Source: an uncultured Christensenella sp.
Lineage (GTDB): Bacteria; Bacillota; Clostridia; Christensenellales; Borkfalkiaceae
NCBI GenBank assembly: GCA_910583855.1
Contig: CAJTYL010000005.1
Coordinates: forward strand, 73,965-137,964
Reading direction: 5' to 3'
Length of the DNA stretch: 64,000 nt
Of the stretch, positions 24,386-31,951 are shown one piece after another; the first letter of the stretch is position 1; each line of letters opens with the position of its first letter. A program made the translations under genes and the position numbers. Below the pieces are notes generated by a model. That model worked only from the letters and a program-made list of their open reading frames with translations. It was not told the DNA's origin and made no database searches.

Positions 24386-25195
24386 ATGGACATAATCGTA
24401 TCCCGATTGACGGCTATAAAAGATAAAATTGCGGCAACGGTAAAATTCTATTCCGATAAAAAATTTTCCACCATAGCGGGAACTTTGGTGTATTTTTTGC
24501 TGATGTCTATTGCGCCGTTTACGCTATGGCTTACGCTCGTATTCGGCAACATTGACGCGGAGCGTTTTCTCTCTCACGAAATATTTGACAGCGTCAGTCC
24601 CGTTTTAAGATATATGAAGCAGTCGGCGGAAAGCGCTGTAAGCGGTGCGGGAATTATCTTTTTGTTGACTTCGCTGTATTCTTCAACGAACTTTTTTTAT
24701 CATTTAAGAAGAAGCGGGGAGATAATTTACGGTAGTAAAAGGGTGAAGGGCGGAATAAAATTAAGGATAGTTTCGCTTTTAATGATGATAGTAACCATTG
24801 TTTTAGTTGCGTTGACTGCGGCAATCTCTGTTGTCGGTACCAAGCTCTTAACGCTAATTCTTCCAGAATTGCTGTCAAATGTAATTTCGCTTATTTTTAT
24901 AACCGCGCTTGCCTTTGCTGTCGCGTTGGTCCTGAATTTAATCGCTTGTCCGTACAAACTTAAAATTTCGCAGTCGATTACGGGCAGTTTGCTTACTACG
25001 GCGCTGTGGCTTTTGTTTTTAGTCGGGTTCGGGGTGTATGCGCAGTATGCAAACCCGGAAAGGCTTTACGGCAAAATTGCATCGCTTATAATATTCCTTT
25101 TGTGGTGCTACGTTATGATGAGCTGTTTCGTAATAGGAATGATTAAAAACGGTTCGCTTATTTCCGAAAATATAGAAATTAAATCGTTATTATAA
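24386..25195 (+). CDS. YihY/BrkB-family membrane protein
   Basis: 269 residues with about six transmembrane helices (near 28-50, 88-108, 128-160, 165-190, 200-225 and 235-258). The N-terminal signature TIAGTLVYFLLMSIAPFTLW, the STNFFYHLRRSGEIIYG loop and PERLYGKIASLIIFLLWCY near the end match the YihY/virulence factor BrkB (UPF0761) family. It was once thought to be RNase BN, which is not supported. Function unknown. No obvious ribosome site beyond a weak GCGGA. Confidence 0.88.
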   Translation: MDIIVSRLTAIKDKIAATVKFYSDKKFSTIAGTLVYFLLMSIAPFTLWLTLVFGNIDAERFLSHEIFDSVSPVLRYMKQSAESAVSGAGIIFLLTSLYSSTNFFYHLRRSGEIIYGSKRVKGGIKLRIVSLLMMIVTIVLVALTAAISVVGTKLLTLILPELLSNVISLIFITALAFAVALVLNLIACPYKLKISQSITGSLLTTALWLLFLVGFGVYAQYANPERLYGKIASLIIFLLWCYVMMSCFVIGMIKNGSLISENIEIKSLL

Positions 25196-25220
25196 AAAGA
25201 CCCGCCGCAGTTTGCGGCGG
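25195..25220 (-). terminator. Terminator of the minus-strand degV
   Basis: Stem CCGCCGCA / TGCGGCGG (25202-25209 with 25213-25220). On the minus strand it is followed by GGTCTTTTTATAAT, a good U-tract. Confidence 0.8.
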
Positions 25221-25237
25221 ATTCAGTATATGTGTTA

Positions 25238-26110
25238 TTAATACTTAACTACGCAGGCAACTGCCAAAGCTCCGGGACCGATATGGCAGGAAACGCTGAG
25301 GGATAGAGGGTTTACATACGTAAATTCAACTTCGGGAAACTCGTATTGTATTTCCTCTTTAAATTTTATTGCCTCGTTCAAGTTTTCAGTGTGTGCAATG
25401 CAAAGGGTCATTTTCCCTTCCGCAATCAAGTCCTTGAATCTGCCTTCAAAGTCTTTCTTTATGGCGTTAATCATTGTTGTCTTTGCATCAATGAGCTTTC
25501 TTACTTTTGCGTATTGGTCAAGCTTTTGCCCCTGAATTTGGAGCACGGGCTTAATCTTCAAAAGAGTGCCGATTGCTGCAACGGCGGGGGTTAGTCTGCC
25601 GCCCTTTTTAAGATATTTAAGCGTGTCAACCATTATATAGATACTTGACTGCATTTTAGTTTCTATAAGATAGTTATATATTTCTTCGGCGTTTTTGCCT
25701 TCTTTTGACATTTTAAGCGCGTCCATAACGCTTTGCCGTTGGGTAATTGAAATTCTTTGGTTGTCAACTACGTAAACTTTTCCTTTGAACTGCTCCTCGG
25801 TTTCCGCATAATGTTGAAGAGTGCGGCAAGTCTCGGAAAGCCCGCTTGACATCGGTATATAAACAACTGCATCGTTATCTTTCAAAGCTTTCGCCCAGAT
25901 TTCGCCTACGTCTAAAGGGTTGGGCTGTGAAGTGGAAACGCTTGCATCTGCCTTAAGTTTTTCATAAAACTGTTCCTGACTTAAAGTCAAATCTTCGTAA
26001 AATAATTCCCCGTCAATAAGAACGGGCATAGGCACAACATATATGCCGAGTTCTTTCGCTTCGTTTTGCGTAATGCCACTGTTACTGTCGGTTATAACTG
26101 CTGTTTTCAT
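25238..26110 (-). CDS. DegV/FakB-family fatty-acid-binding protein
   Basis: 290 residues. DegV fold that binds a fatty acid and, as FakB, presents it to the kinase FakA for phosphorylation. Typical elements: VITDSNSGITQNEAKELGI, IDGELFYEDLTLSQEQFYEKL, TSQPNPLDVGEIW, PMSSGLSETCRTL (lipid headgroup site), LKYLKKGGRLTP and the C-terminal HIGPGALAVACV. A GGAGAAGGA site precedes the ATG. It is divergent from marR and a second degV, with a palindromic operator between. Confidence 0.93.
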   Translation of the reverse strand: MKTAVITDSNSGITQNEAKELGIYVVPMPVLIDGELFYEDLTLSQEQFYEKLKADASVSTSQPNPLDVGEIWAKALKDNDAVVYIPMSSGLSETCRTLQHYAETEEQFKGKVYVVDNQRISITQRQSVMDALKMSKEGKNAEEIYNYLIETKMQSSIYIMVDTLKYLKKGGRLTPAVAAIGTLLKIKPVLQIQGQKLDQYAKVRKLIDAKTTMINAIKKDFEGRFKDLIAEGKMTLCIAHTENLNEAIKFKEEIQYEFPEVEFTYVNPLSLSVSCHIGPGALAVACVVKY

Positions 26111-26149
26111 ATCCTTCTCCTAAGTCTATTCTCAATATGTTCACTGCAA

Positions 26150-26224
26150 TTTGTTGATTTATCAACAAATTTAGTTGACAAATCTTACCTATAAAGTATA
26201 ACATAGACTTGTTGAAAAATCAAC
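26150..26224. promoter_or_regulatory. Palindromic operator region between degV and marR
   Basis: Three GTTGA-based sites. A perfect 9-bp inverted repeat TTTGTTGAT-TT-ATCAACAAA lies at 26150-26169, a half-site GTTGACAAATC at 26174-26184, and a second inverted repeat GTTGA-AAAA-TCAAC at 26211-26224. They bracket the marR promoter, so the adjacent MarR protein most likely binds here to repress itself and both degV genes. Confidence 0.75.
26175..26202 (+). promoter_or_regulatory. Promoter of marR-degV
   Basis: TTGACA (26175-26180), 16-nt spacer, TATAAC (26197-26202), nested between two GTTGA palindromes. Binding at either would block RNA polymerase. Confidence 0.7.
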
Positions 26225-26245
26225 CGGTTAAAGTAGAAAAGTTAT

Positions 26246-26695
26246 ATGGATAAGATATTTGAAAATTTTACGGTTTCGGTGTTAAAGCTTAACAGACTTA
26301 TACAGCGGATAAAACAATTTGAAATGCGGGAATATAAACTTAAGAGTATTCATGTAATGTGCGTTTATTGTCTGAACGAACATCCCAACGGGTTGACGGC
26401 AAGCGAGCTTATGCGCTTAACGTTCGAGGATAAAGCGGCAATTTCACGCGCGCTTCGCCAGCTTCTTGAATTCGGTTACGTTAAATACGACGTAAATAAG
26501 TACAACTCGGTCATAATTTTAACCGAAGATGGGCTGAAAGTAGCTGAATACATTACGCGTAAGTCGGATAAAGCAGTAAAAGCAGGTAGCGCAGATTTTA
26601 CAGAGGAGGAGCGAAAGTTTTTTTATAAATCCCTAGCGCAAATAACCGATAATTTAAAAAACTATTATGAGGATTTGGTAAAGAATAATGATTAA
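26246..26695 (+). CDS. MarR-family transcriptional regulator
   Basis: 149-residue winged-helix repressor. Dimerisation helices flank the DNA-binding core HPNGLTASELMRLTFEDKAAISRALRQL (recognition helix KAAISRALRQL) and the wing YVKYDVNKYNSVIILTEDG. It is encoded with a DegV/FakB protein and faces another, so it probably controls exogenous fatty-acid use, much as FabT, also a MarR protein, does in streptococci. The effector is unknown. The stop overlaps the degV start by eight bases. Confidence 0.9.
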   Translation: MDKIFENFTVSVLKLNRLIQRIKQFEMREYKLKSIHVMCVYCLNEHPNGLTASELMRLTFEDKAAISRALRQLLEFGYVKYDVNKYNSVIILTEDGLKVAEYITRKSDKAVKAGSADFTEEERKFFYKSLAQITDNLKNYYEDLVKNND

Positions 26696-27533
26696 AATTT
26701 TAGTTGATTCTGCTTCAGACTTGGAAAAAGAAGAGGCGGATACCTTGGGCGTTGCTATGATACCCATGACGATAAGATTTGATAACGAAGAATTTTACGA
26801 CGGTTTTGACTTGACGCACCGTGAATTCTTTGAAAAGCTTCCTATTTGTGAGGAGCTTCCCGTTACGAGTCAGATAAACGAATTCAGGTGGGAAGAGGAA
26901 TTTAATAAACTGACAGAAGACGGAAGTGAGGTTATTGCAATAACCATTTCGTCGGAGCTTTCCGGTACCTTTGCCTGTGCGCAGAAAGCTGCAGAAAAAT
27001 TTCACAATAAAGTGTGCGTGGTAGACAGCTTGAACGCAAGCTTGGGCGAAAGAATTTTGCTTGATTATGCGCTTAAACTTGTTGAAGGGGGCAAACCGAA
27101 AGAAGAAATTGTTAATTTACTTAATGAAAAAAAGAAGAAAATTCAGCTACTTGCTCTTCTTGATACTTTGAAGTATTTAAATAAAGGCGGAAGAATTTCC
27201 TCGGTTGCCGCGTTCACGGGAGAGCTTTTATCTATTAAACCCGTAATTTCGATAGTTGACGGCAAGGTCAAGCTTGTCGGTAAGGCGATAGGTTCTAAAA
27301 AAGGCAATAATCTTTTAATGCAGCTTGTGGAAAAATGCGGAGGAATCGATTTTGAAATGCCGTACACGCTTGCGTACTCGGGCTTAACGGATGAAAATCT
27401 GCAAAAATATTTAAAAGACAGCGCCAAGCTTTGGGAAGGTAAGACCGAGCACATTCCGTCGCATATGATAGGAAGTACTATAGGCACGCACATAGGATCG
27501 GGTGCAATAGCTGTTGCTTTCTTTGCTAAGTAA
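26688..27533 (+). CDS. DegV/FakB-family fatty-acid-binding protein (second copy)
   Basis: 281 residues. ILVDSASDLEKEEADTLGV at the start, IRFDNEEFYDGFDLTHREFF, VTSQINEFRWEEEF, ISSELSGTFACAQKA (headgroup site), LKYLNKGGRISS and the terminal HIGSGAIAVAFF all fit DegV. It overlaps marR by eight bases and is its operon partner. Sequence divergence from the minus-strand copy suggests different acyl-chain preferences, as seen for FakB1 and FakB2. Confidence 0.93.
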   Translation: MIKILVDSASDLEKEEADTLGVAMIPMTIRFDNEEFYDGFDLTHREFFEKLPICEELPVTSQINEFRWEEEFNKLTEDGSEVIAITISSELSGTFACAQKAAEKFHNKVCVVDSLNASLGERILLDYALKLVEGGKPKEEIVNLLNEKKKKIQLLALLDTLKYLNKGGRISSVAAFTGELLSIKPVISIVDGKVKLVGKAIGSKKGNNLLMQLVEKCGGIDFEMPYTLAYSGLTDENLQKYLKDSAKLWEGKTEHIPSHMIGSTIGTHIGSGAIAVAFFAK

Positions 27534-27568
27534 CTTTGTAAAATATTTTGAAATAGCGTTAAAATTGC

Positions 27569-27597
27569 TTGTATTTTGTCTTCTAATGTTATAAAAT
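27569..27597 (+). promoter_or_regulatory. Promoter of the tRNA-Ser unit
   Basis: TTGTAT (27569-27574), 17-nt spacer, TAAAAT (27592-27597), immediately before the truncated tRNA-Ser copy. The intact tRNA would be made as a precursor that includes the fragment. Confidence 0.55.
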
Positions 27598-27608
27598 TAA
27601 CAAGCAAA

Positions 27609-27680
27609 GCAGAGATGGCGGAGTGGTAAGCCCTTCGTGTTTCGGTACGACGAACGCAGTGCGTCCGCCCATTCTCAAAA
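27609..27680 (+). pseudogene. Truncated tRNA-Ser 5' fragment
   Basis: Bases 27609-27627 repeat exactly the first 19 nt of the intact tRNA-Ser 88 bases downstream (GCAGAGATGGCGGAGTGGT). The sequence then diverges into a GC-rich tail. That tail contains TCCGCC (27663-27668), complementary to the GGCGGA of the fragment, so the whole unit can fold as a hairpin. No anticodon arm, T-arm or CCA follows. Confidence 0.75.
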
Positions 27681-27696
27681 ATTAAATAATAAATAC

Positions 27697-27784
27697 GCAG
27701 AGATGGCGGAGTGGTCGAACGCGCACGACTCGAAATCGTGTTACGGGCAACTGTACGGGGGTTCGAATCCCTCTCTCTGCGCCA
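27697..27784 (+). tRNA. tRNA-Ser (CGA)
   Basis: 88-nt class II tRNA. Acceptor GCAGAGA / TCTCTGC, discriminator G, encoded CCA; anticodon stem CACGA/TCGTG with loop CTCGAAA (anticodon CGA, reads UCG); long variable arm; T-loop GTTCGAATC. Confidence 0.95.
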
Positions 27785-27789
27785 ATAAA

Positions 27790-27819
27790 AGGGACGCAAG
27801 TTGAACACTTGCGTTCTTT
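27790..27819 (+). terminator. Terminator of tRNA-Ser
   Basis: 8-bp stem ACGCAAGT / ACTTGCGT (27794-27801 with 27807-27814), loop TGAAC, followed by TCTTTT. Confidence 0.8.
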
Positions 27820-27840
27820 TGGAAATTACGGGGTGATGCA

Positions 27841-28224
27841 ATGACGGAGGTATATCCTAAAAACGACAGCGTTTACAAAACGCAGAAAGAGGTTGAGGAA
27901 ACCGCAAAAATGTACGGATTTAATTTCGTATCTTACCCTGCTGATTTCGATTTCAATGATAATAAGCAAAGATTTATTTTGGCGGAAGACAGAGATGAAA
28001 TGTGCTTAAAGCAAAGCAGATTACTTATAGGTAATCCCCAAGCGAACCCTTGCGTTAAAAGTGATTTTGACAGATTTTACGAAAGGCTTTTAATTGACGA
28101 ACGTATTAAAAAATATTTATACGATATGGTATATTTTTGTGATGATAAAGGCTTGCGGTATTATCGTCCGTTTTATTCGTTGGTGTTGCAGTCCGGAGCT
28201 GATATTAATATTGATTTGCTGTAA
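27841..28224 (+). CDS. Hypothetical protein
   Basis: 127 residues, soluble, mixed alpha/beta, rich in Asp, Tyr and Phe, with no signal peptide, membrane segment or motif I recognise (PKNDSVYKTQKEVEETAKMY, IDERIKKYLYDMVYFCDDKG). GGGGTGA precedes the ATG. It lies directly after the tRNA-Ser terminator with no visible promoter. Together with its neighbour it looks like accessory cargo next to a tRNA gene. Confidence 0.6.
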   Translation: MTEVYPKNDSVYKTQKEVEETAKMYGFNFVSYPADFDFNDNKQRFILAEDRDEMCLKQSRLLIGNPQANPCVKSDFDRFYERLLIDERIKKYLYDMVYFCDDKGLRYYRPFYSLVLQSGADINIDLL

Positions 28225-28251
28225 GTATTTCTTAACAGAAACAGAAATGAT

Positions 28252-28560
28252 TTGAATAATTTAAAATTCATAGTAAACCAATTTTTCGGTCAAATGGTTT
28301 ACGGTGCGTTAAAGGGTGCTGTAAGAGAATTTTATACCTCGTTAATTGCTATTAACGAAGGGTATACGAGCAAAGCCTCAAACGCTTTTATGAATTATTA
28401 TTTTAACTTAATAGAAACTGTAACGTATTGCATTGACGCCTCGATAGGGGAGTTCCCTCAAATCATAAAGAAAATAACTAATGCGCAAAAAACGTTATCT
28501 CAAAAACGAACTAAAGAAAATGCCAAAAAAGTAACGGAAGATTTAATTGGACCGTATTAA
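28252..28560 (+). CDS. Hypothetical protein
   Basis: 102 residues, probably all helical, basic at the C-terminus (TLSQKRTKENAKKVTED). The frame opens with TTG at 28252, which has no good ribosome site. An internal start at the Met of QMVYGALKGAV is possible. It lies 27 nt after the previous unknown gene and is followed by a terminator. No family recognised. Confidence 0.45.
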   Translation: MNNLKFIVNQFFGQMVYGALKGAVREFYTSLIAINEGYTSKASNAFMNYYFNLIETVTYCIDASIGEFPQIIKKITNAQKTLSQKRTKENAKKVTEDLIGPY

Positions 28561-28583
28561 ATCAAACCGCGCAAATAATATTA

Positions 28584-28617
28584 AGTCCCACCTGCTCAGC
28601 GGGTGGGACTAATTTTC
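28584..28617 (+). terminator. Terminator after the 28252 gene
   Basis: 12-bp stem AGTCCCACCTGC / GCGGGTGGGACT (28584-28595 with 28599-28610, one G-U pair), then AATTTTCTT. Confidence 0.8.
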
Positions 28618-28639
28618 TTGATCTAAAATTTATATTAAA

Positions 28640-29227
28640 TTATTTTTTGCTTCCTAATAATTTAATATCTGAATAATTTGATAACTTTAAAAATTCTTGC
28701 GCTAAAATTTTATCTTCTGTGTACTTACGTAAAATGGGCATATTTTTAAAAAATCTATTTTTCTCAAATGGCAAACTTTCTTCATCAATGTTTGCAAATT
28801 CAATGAGTGCGGAAACATTAACTAAATATAGTTTTAAATCTTCGTCTAAATCTTCGTAAATTTGTTCCAGTTTTTTGTGTGCATCTTCATAATGTTGTGG
28901 ATATCTAAGGTATAATGAGGCATTGTATGCTTCGTATTTAATACTTTTAAGTTCAGCCCAAAGTTCTTCAATCGATTTCTTATTTACAGAGTTTAATATT
29001 TTTATCTGCTCAACTATATCTCCAATGCGGGGCGCATATTTTGCTTGTGCAAGTGCATTGTTAACAGCGACATCACAAATCTCTTTGGGGTAATTACTTA
29101 AGATGTCAAACCAGCTTTCAGTAAGAAGATTTGTTTCAGTGCCAGCTTCAACTCTATACGCATTTTCAAAGTTAACCTGTATTTTAATTATGTATGTCAT
29201 AATATCTGCTCTTGTTATTTTTGACAT
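28640..29227 (-). CDS. Helicase loader/inhibitor-like protein (G39P type)
   Basis: 195 residues, helical and AT-rich in codon use. The N-terminal 80 residues (ITRADIMTYIIKIQ, WFDILSNYPKEICDVAVNN, YAPRIGDIVEQI) resemble the N-terminal fold of phage loader/inhibitor proteins such as G39P: a helical bundle with WxxxL near the middle and a P-x-I-x-D/E-I helix. The rest is unique. It overlaps the DnaD-like gene by one base, supporting a primosomal role: loading or gating the replicative helicase. The assignment rests on pattern similarity only. Confidence 0.6.
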   Translation of the reverse strand: MSKITRADIMTYIIKIQVNFENAYRVEAGTETNLLTESWFDILSNYPKEICDVAVNNALAQAKYAPRIGDIVEQIKILNSVNKKSIEELWAELKSIKYEAYNASLYLRYPQHYEDAHKKLEQIYEDLDEDLKLYLVNVSALIEFANIDEESLPFEKNRFFKNMPILRKYTEDKILAQEFLKLSNYSDIKLLGSKK

Positions 29228-30663
29228 TAATCTTCATCTCCTGATTTTTTCTCATTAAGTTGGTTATTAAAATCAATTGTTTTTTGCCATTGTTCTAATA
29301 TTCCTATTTTCTTTTTAGATGCGGATCTATATGTAGTCTCATAATTTTCATATTTTATCTTTTCAACCGAGAACACGTCGCTCGTTTTCCAGGAGGACAG
29401 TATTCCGTTCATATATGCCGTAGGATTTGATTTGCCCGAAGAGATTTTTGCCGCTTCAAATAGCATATCGTTGTTAAAGCCCCAACTGCGCCACCTTGCA
29501 AGGCTGTCCCTGTCCCAAGGAATAATCTTTCTTTGCAGTCCGCACACCGTCAAAATTTCTTTAATAAGCTTATCGTTCGTGCGTTGCTTGTCAAGATATT
29601 CGGTGACCGCACTTTCGGCAACAACACCGTTTTCGTAAAGATTATTTATGAAACCGTCCATATCTTCAAAAGAATTTTTGCCTTGTTTAAAGCAGTAGGC
29701 GGAAATTTCTCTTAACGTGTCGAAAGTAAATCCGTAATTGCACCAAATGTTGACGTAGTTTTCGACGTATGGCGCGGAGGTTTGCATATAAACGCCCAAA
29801 TTTCTGGCGATTTCAAGCGTAGAGGCATAGATTGAATTTTTATTTTTGCAGTAGTCTTCAATCTCTTTCGCGTCAAATTTTCTGTTTTTATATAGTTCCG
29901 TCAAGGCTTCGTCCAACTTTTCGCAATTTTTCGTTTTAAAATGTTTTGCGGCGGCAACGATTGCTTTATCCTCAAAGCCTAATTCGTTCGTCCACTTTTT
30001 ATACAGCTTATCGTCGTCCAAATCAGGCTGTTTTTTGATGCCTGCGGCATTGAAAAGGTTGATAAGCGCTGGCGTGGAAGACGTGTAAGCCGAAAGCTTT
30101 TCGTCAACTTTTTTCGCCGTGGTTGCGCCGTCCTCGGCAAAGCTTTTCGCAACTTTTTTTATGTACGCCGCACGGATATTGTCGCCGTGCAGGTTCACGC
30201 AGTAATTTATAATCATTATAAGTGCGTTTTGCTCAAAGCCGTATTCTTCCATAAGAACGAAATATTCCCTGAATTCGTTCGTTGAAATCATTCTGCCTTT
30301 CAAAGCGTTCTGCGCGTTTTTGGTAAAGTCTGAATATTTTTCGGGCTTGAACTTCTTAGGAGTGCCAGTAACGTTTTCGGCTTCGAGTATTTTTACTTCA
30401 AACGGGTTTTCGCAGACTATAGAAACGAGTTCAAGCTCTTCTAAATAGACGAAATACTCCTTAACTTTGTCCTCGTCAAGCTCAAGACTGTGCGCCAGGT
30501 CGGTAAGCATATAGGAAGCGCCGCTCTGTAAAAGAAACAAAGAATATAGGTAAACCTTTGCCGCAACTGCGTCAATCGCGGGCAAATACTTTGATATGAA
30601 CTTGTTTTCAACGCTTGTTGTCGATTTTTTTATAAAACCGTCGCTTGCAGAAAGAAAAGCCAT
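29227..30663 (-). CDS. DnaD/DnaB-like primosome protein
   Basis: 478 residues. An N-terminal winged-helix region (about 1-95, LTDLAHSLELDEDKVKEYFVYL) precedes a helical middle. DnaD-type (DnaB_2) helices follow near 300-440, with YGFTFDTLREISAYC and WGFNNDMLFEAAKISSGKSN-PTAYMNGILSSW, the characteristic YxxxIL-x-W motif. Such proteins remodel origin DNA and help load the replicative helicase. GAGGAAATTTAGGT precedes the ATG. It is the first gene of a two-gene operon and is divergent from sbcDC. The chromosomal dnaB helicase lies 8 kb away. Confidence 0.75.
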   Translation of the reverse strand: MAFLSASDGFIKKSTTSVENKFISKYLPAIDAVAAKVYLYSLFLLQSGASYMLTDLAHSLELDEDKVKEYFVYLEELELVSIVCENPFEVKILEAENVTGTPKKFKPEKYSDFTKNAQNALKGRMISTNEFREYFVLMEEYGFEQNALIMIINYCVNLHGDNIRAAYIKKVAKSFAEDGATTAKKVDEKLSAYTSSTPALINLFNAAGIKKQPDLDDDKLYKKWTNELGFEDKAIVAAAKHFKTKNCEKLDEALTELYKNRKFDAKEIEDYCKNKNSIYASTLEIARNLGVYMQTSAPYVENYVNIWCNYGFTFDTLREISAYCFKQGKNSFEDMDGFINNLYENGVVAESAVTEYLDKQRTNDKLIKEILTVCGLQRKIIPWDRDSLARWRSWGFNNDMLFEAAKISSGKSNPTAYMNGILSSWKTSDVFSVEKIKYENYETTYRSASKKKIGILEQWQKTIDFNNQLNEKKSGDED

Positions 30664-30805
30664 TTTACCTAAATTTCCTCATTTACTTGATTTCTTAATT
30701 AAAATGAACTATAATCTAAAATAGCGGTGAATTACATTATAACTTGAAACGGTTCAAAAATCAACACACTTCGCCGCATTTTGTCATAAAAATTTTAAAC
30801 TGTAA

Positions 30806-31951
30806 ATGAAGATTCTTCACACGTCCGATTTGCATATCGGTAAAAAACTTATGGGTAGAGAGCGGTTTCCGGAATACCGAGCAATCTTTTCGGAGCTTGC
30901 CGAAGCCTGCGACCGTGAAAATGTAGAACTCGTTTTAATTGCGGGTGATGTTTTTGATACCTATACGCCCTCTGCCGAAGCTGAAGAAATTTTCTATCGC
31001 GGAATAAAAGAACTGTCAAAGCGATGCGCTGTTCTCGTAATAAGCGGCAACCACGACGATTACGTGCGTTTAACTGCGGCTTCCGCGCTTGCCGAAGAGC
31101 AGAACATTTATATTATCGGCAACAATCTGACCCCCGTCAATTGTGCAAAGCGCGGAGAGGTTTATCCCGTAAAATCTGGTAACGGTTGGGTAATTTTTGA
31201 AGGGCGCGGCGAACGGGTGTATATCAACGCTCTGCCTTATCCAAACGAAGCGCGCTTTAAAGAAGGGCGTTCAGACGAAACGTTTGGTGAAAAGATGACG
31301 CGTTGGATATCCTGCGGTGAAGAGGGCAAAACCGAGAATATCCCTTCGGTATTTCTTTCCCATATATTCGTTTCAGGCGGAAAAGTCAGCGACAGCGAAA
31401 GAGAAATTGATTTGGGCGGCGCGCGTGTCGTGTCCGTAAGTCTGTTGCCTGATTGCGACTATTGCGCTTTGGGTCACCTTCACAGAAGACAGCGACTTGC
31501 GGACAATGTTTTTTACAGCGGTGCGCCTATGCAGTTCTCGTTTGACGAGTGCGGCGCCGTAAAGTCAGTAAATGTTTTCGATTTGACTTCCGAAGGCGTA
31601 ACAAATTTTAAACAGGTTGAACTTTCAAGTGCAAGAAAATTAATTCGATTGCAGGCTAACGGCGTTGAAGAAGGTGCGAAGCTGCTTACAGCAAATAAAG
31701 AATGCTACGTTGAACTTACATTGAATTTAAACGTGCCAATGACGTCGCAAGAGAATTCGGTGCTGCACGAACACGAAAATCTGATTTCACTCAAAGTCGA
31801 AGTGCAAAGCATAGAGAATACGTTTGAAGTGATTTCAAACAAGAATAAAAGTTCTTCACAGCTTTTTTCCGATTACTATAAACTGAGATACGGCGCAGAT
31901 GTGCCGAAAGAGCTATTGGAACTCTTTCTCTCTCTGACGGAGGAAGAATGA
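30806..31951 (+). CDS. sbcD: Exonuclease subunit SbcD
   Basis: 381-residue Mre11-type nuclease subunit that trims DNA ends and cleaves hairpins with SbcC. Metallophosphoesterase motifs are complete: HTSDLHIGK (6-14), AGDVFDT, SGNHDDYV, SHIFVSGG and ALGHLHRRQ. The C-terminal capping part is slightly short. There is no convincing Shine-Dalgarno site before the ATG. It overlaps sbcC by four bases. Confidence 0.96.
   Translation: MKILHTSDLHIGKKLMGRERFPEYRAIFSELAEACDRENVELVLIAGDVFDTYTPSAEAEEIFYRGIKELSKRCAVLVISGNHDDYVRLTAASALAEEQNIYIIGNNLTPVNCAKRGEVYPVKSGNGWVIFEGRGERVYINALPYPNEARFKEGRSDETFGEKMTRWISCGEEGKTENIPSVFLSHIFVSGGKVSDSEREIDLGGARVVSVSLLPDCDYCALGHLHRRQRLADNVFYSGAPMQFSFDECGAVKSVNVFDLTSEGVTNFKQVELSSARKLIRLQANGVEEGAKLLTANKECYVELTLNLNVPMTSQENSVLHEHENLISLKVEVQSIENTFEVISNKNKSSSQLFSDYYKLRYGADVPKELLELFLSLTEEE

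Noticed and set aside
27143..27841. 232-aa minus-strand open frame
   Set aside because: It spans tRNA-Ser and the degV end antisense; residues RRERDSNPRTVARNT are the typical spurious translation of a tRNA.
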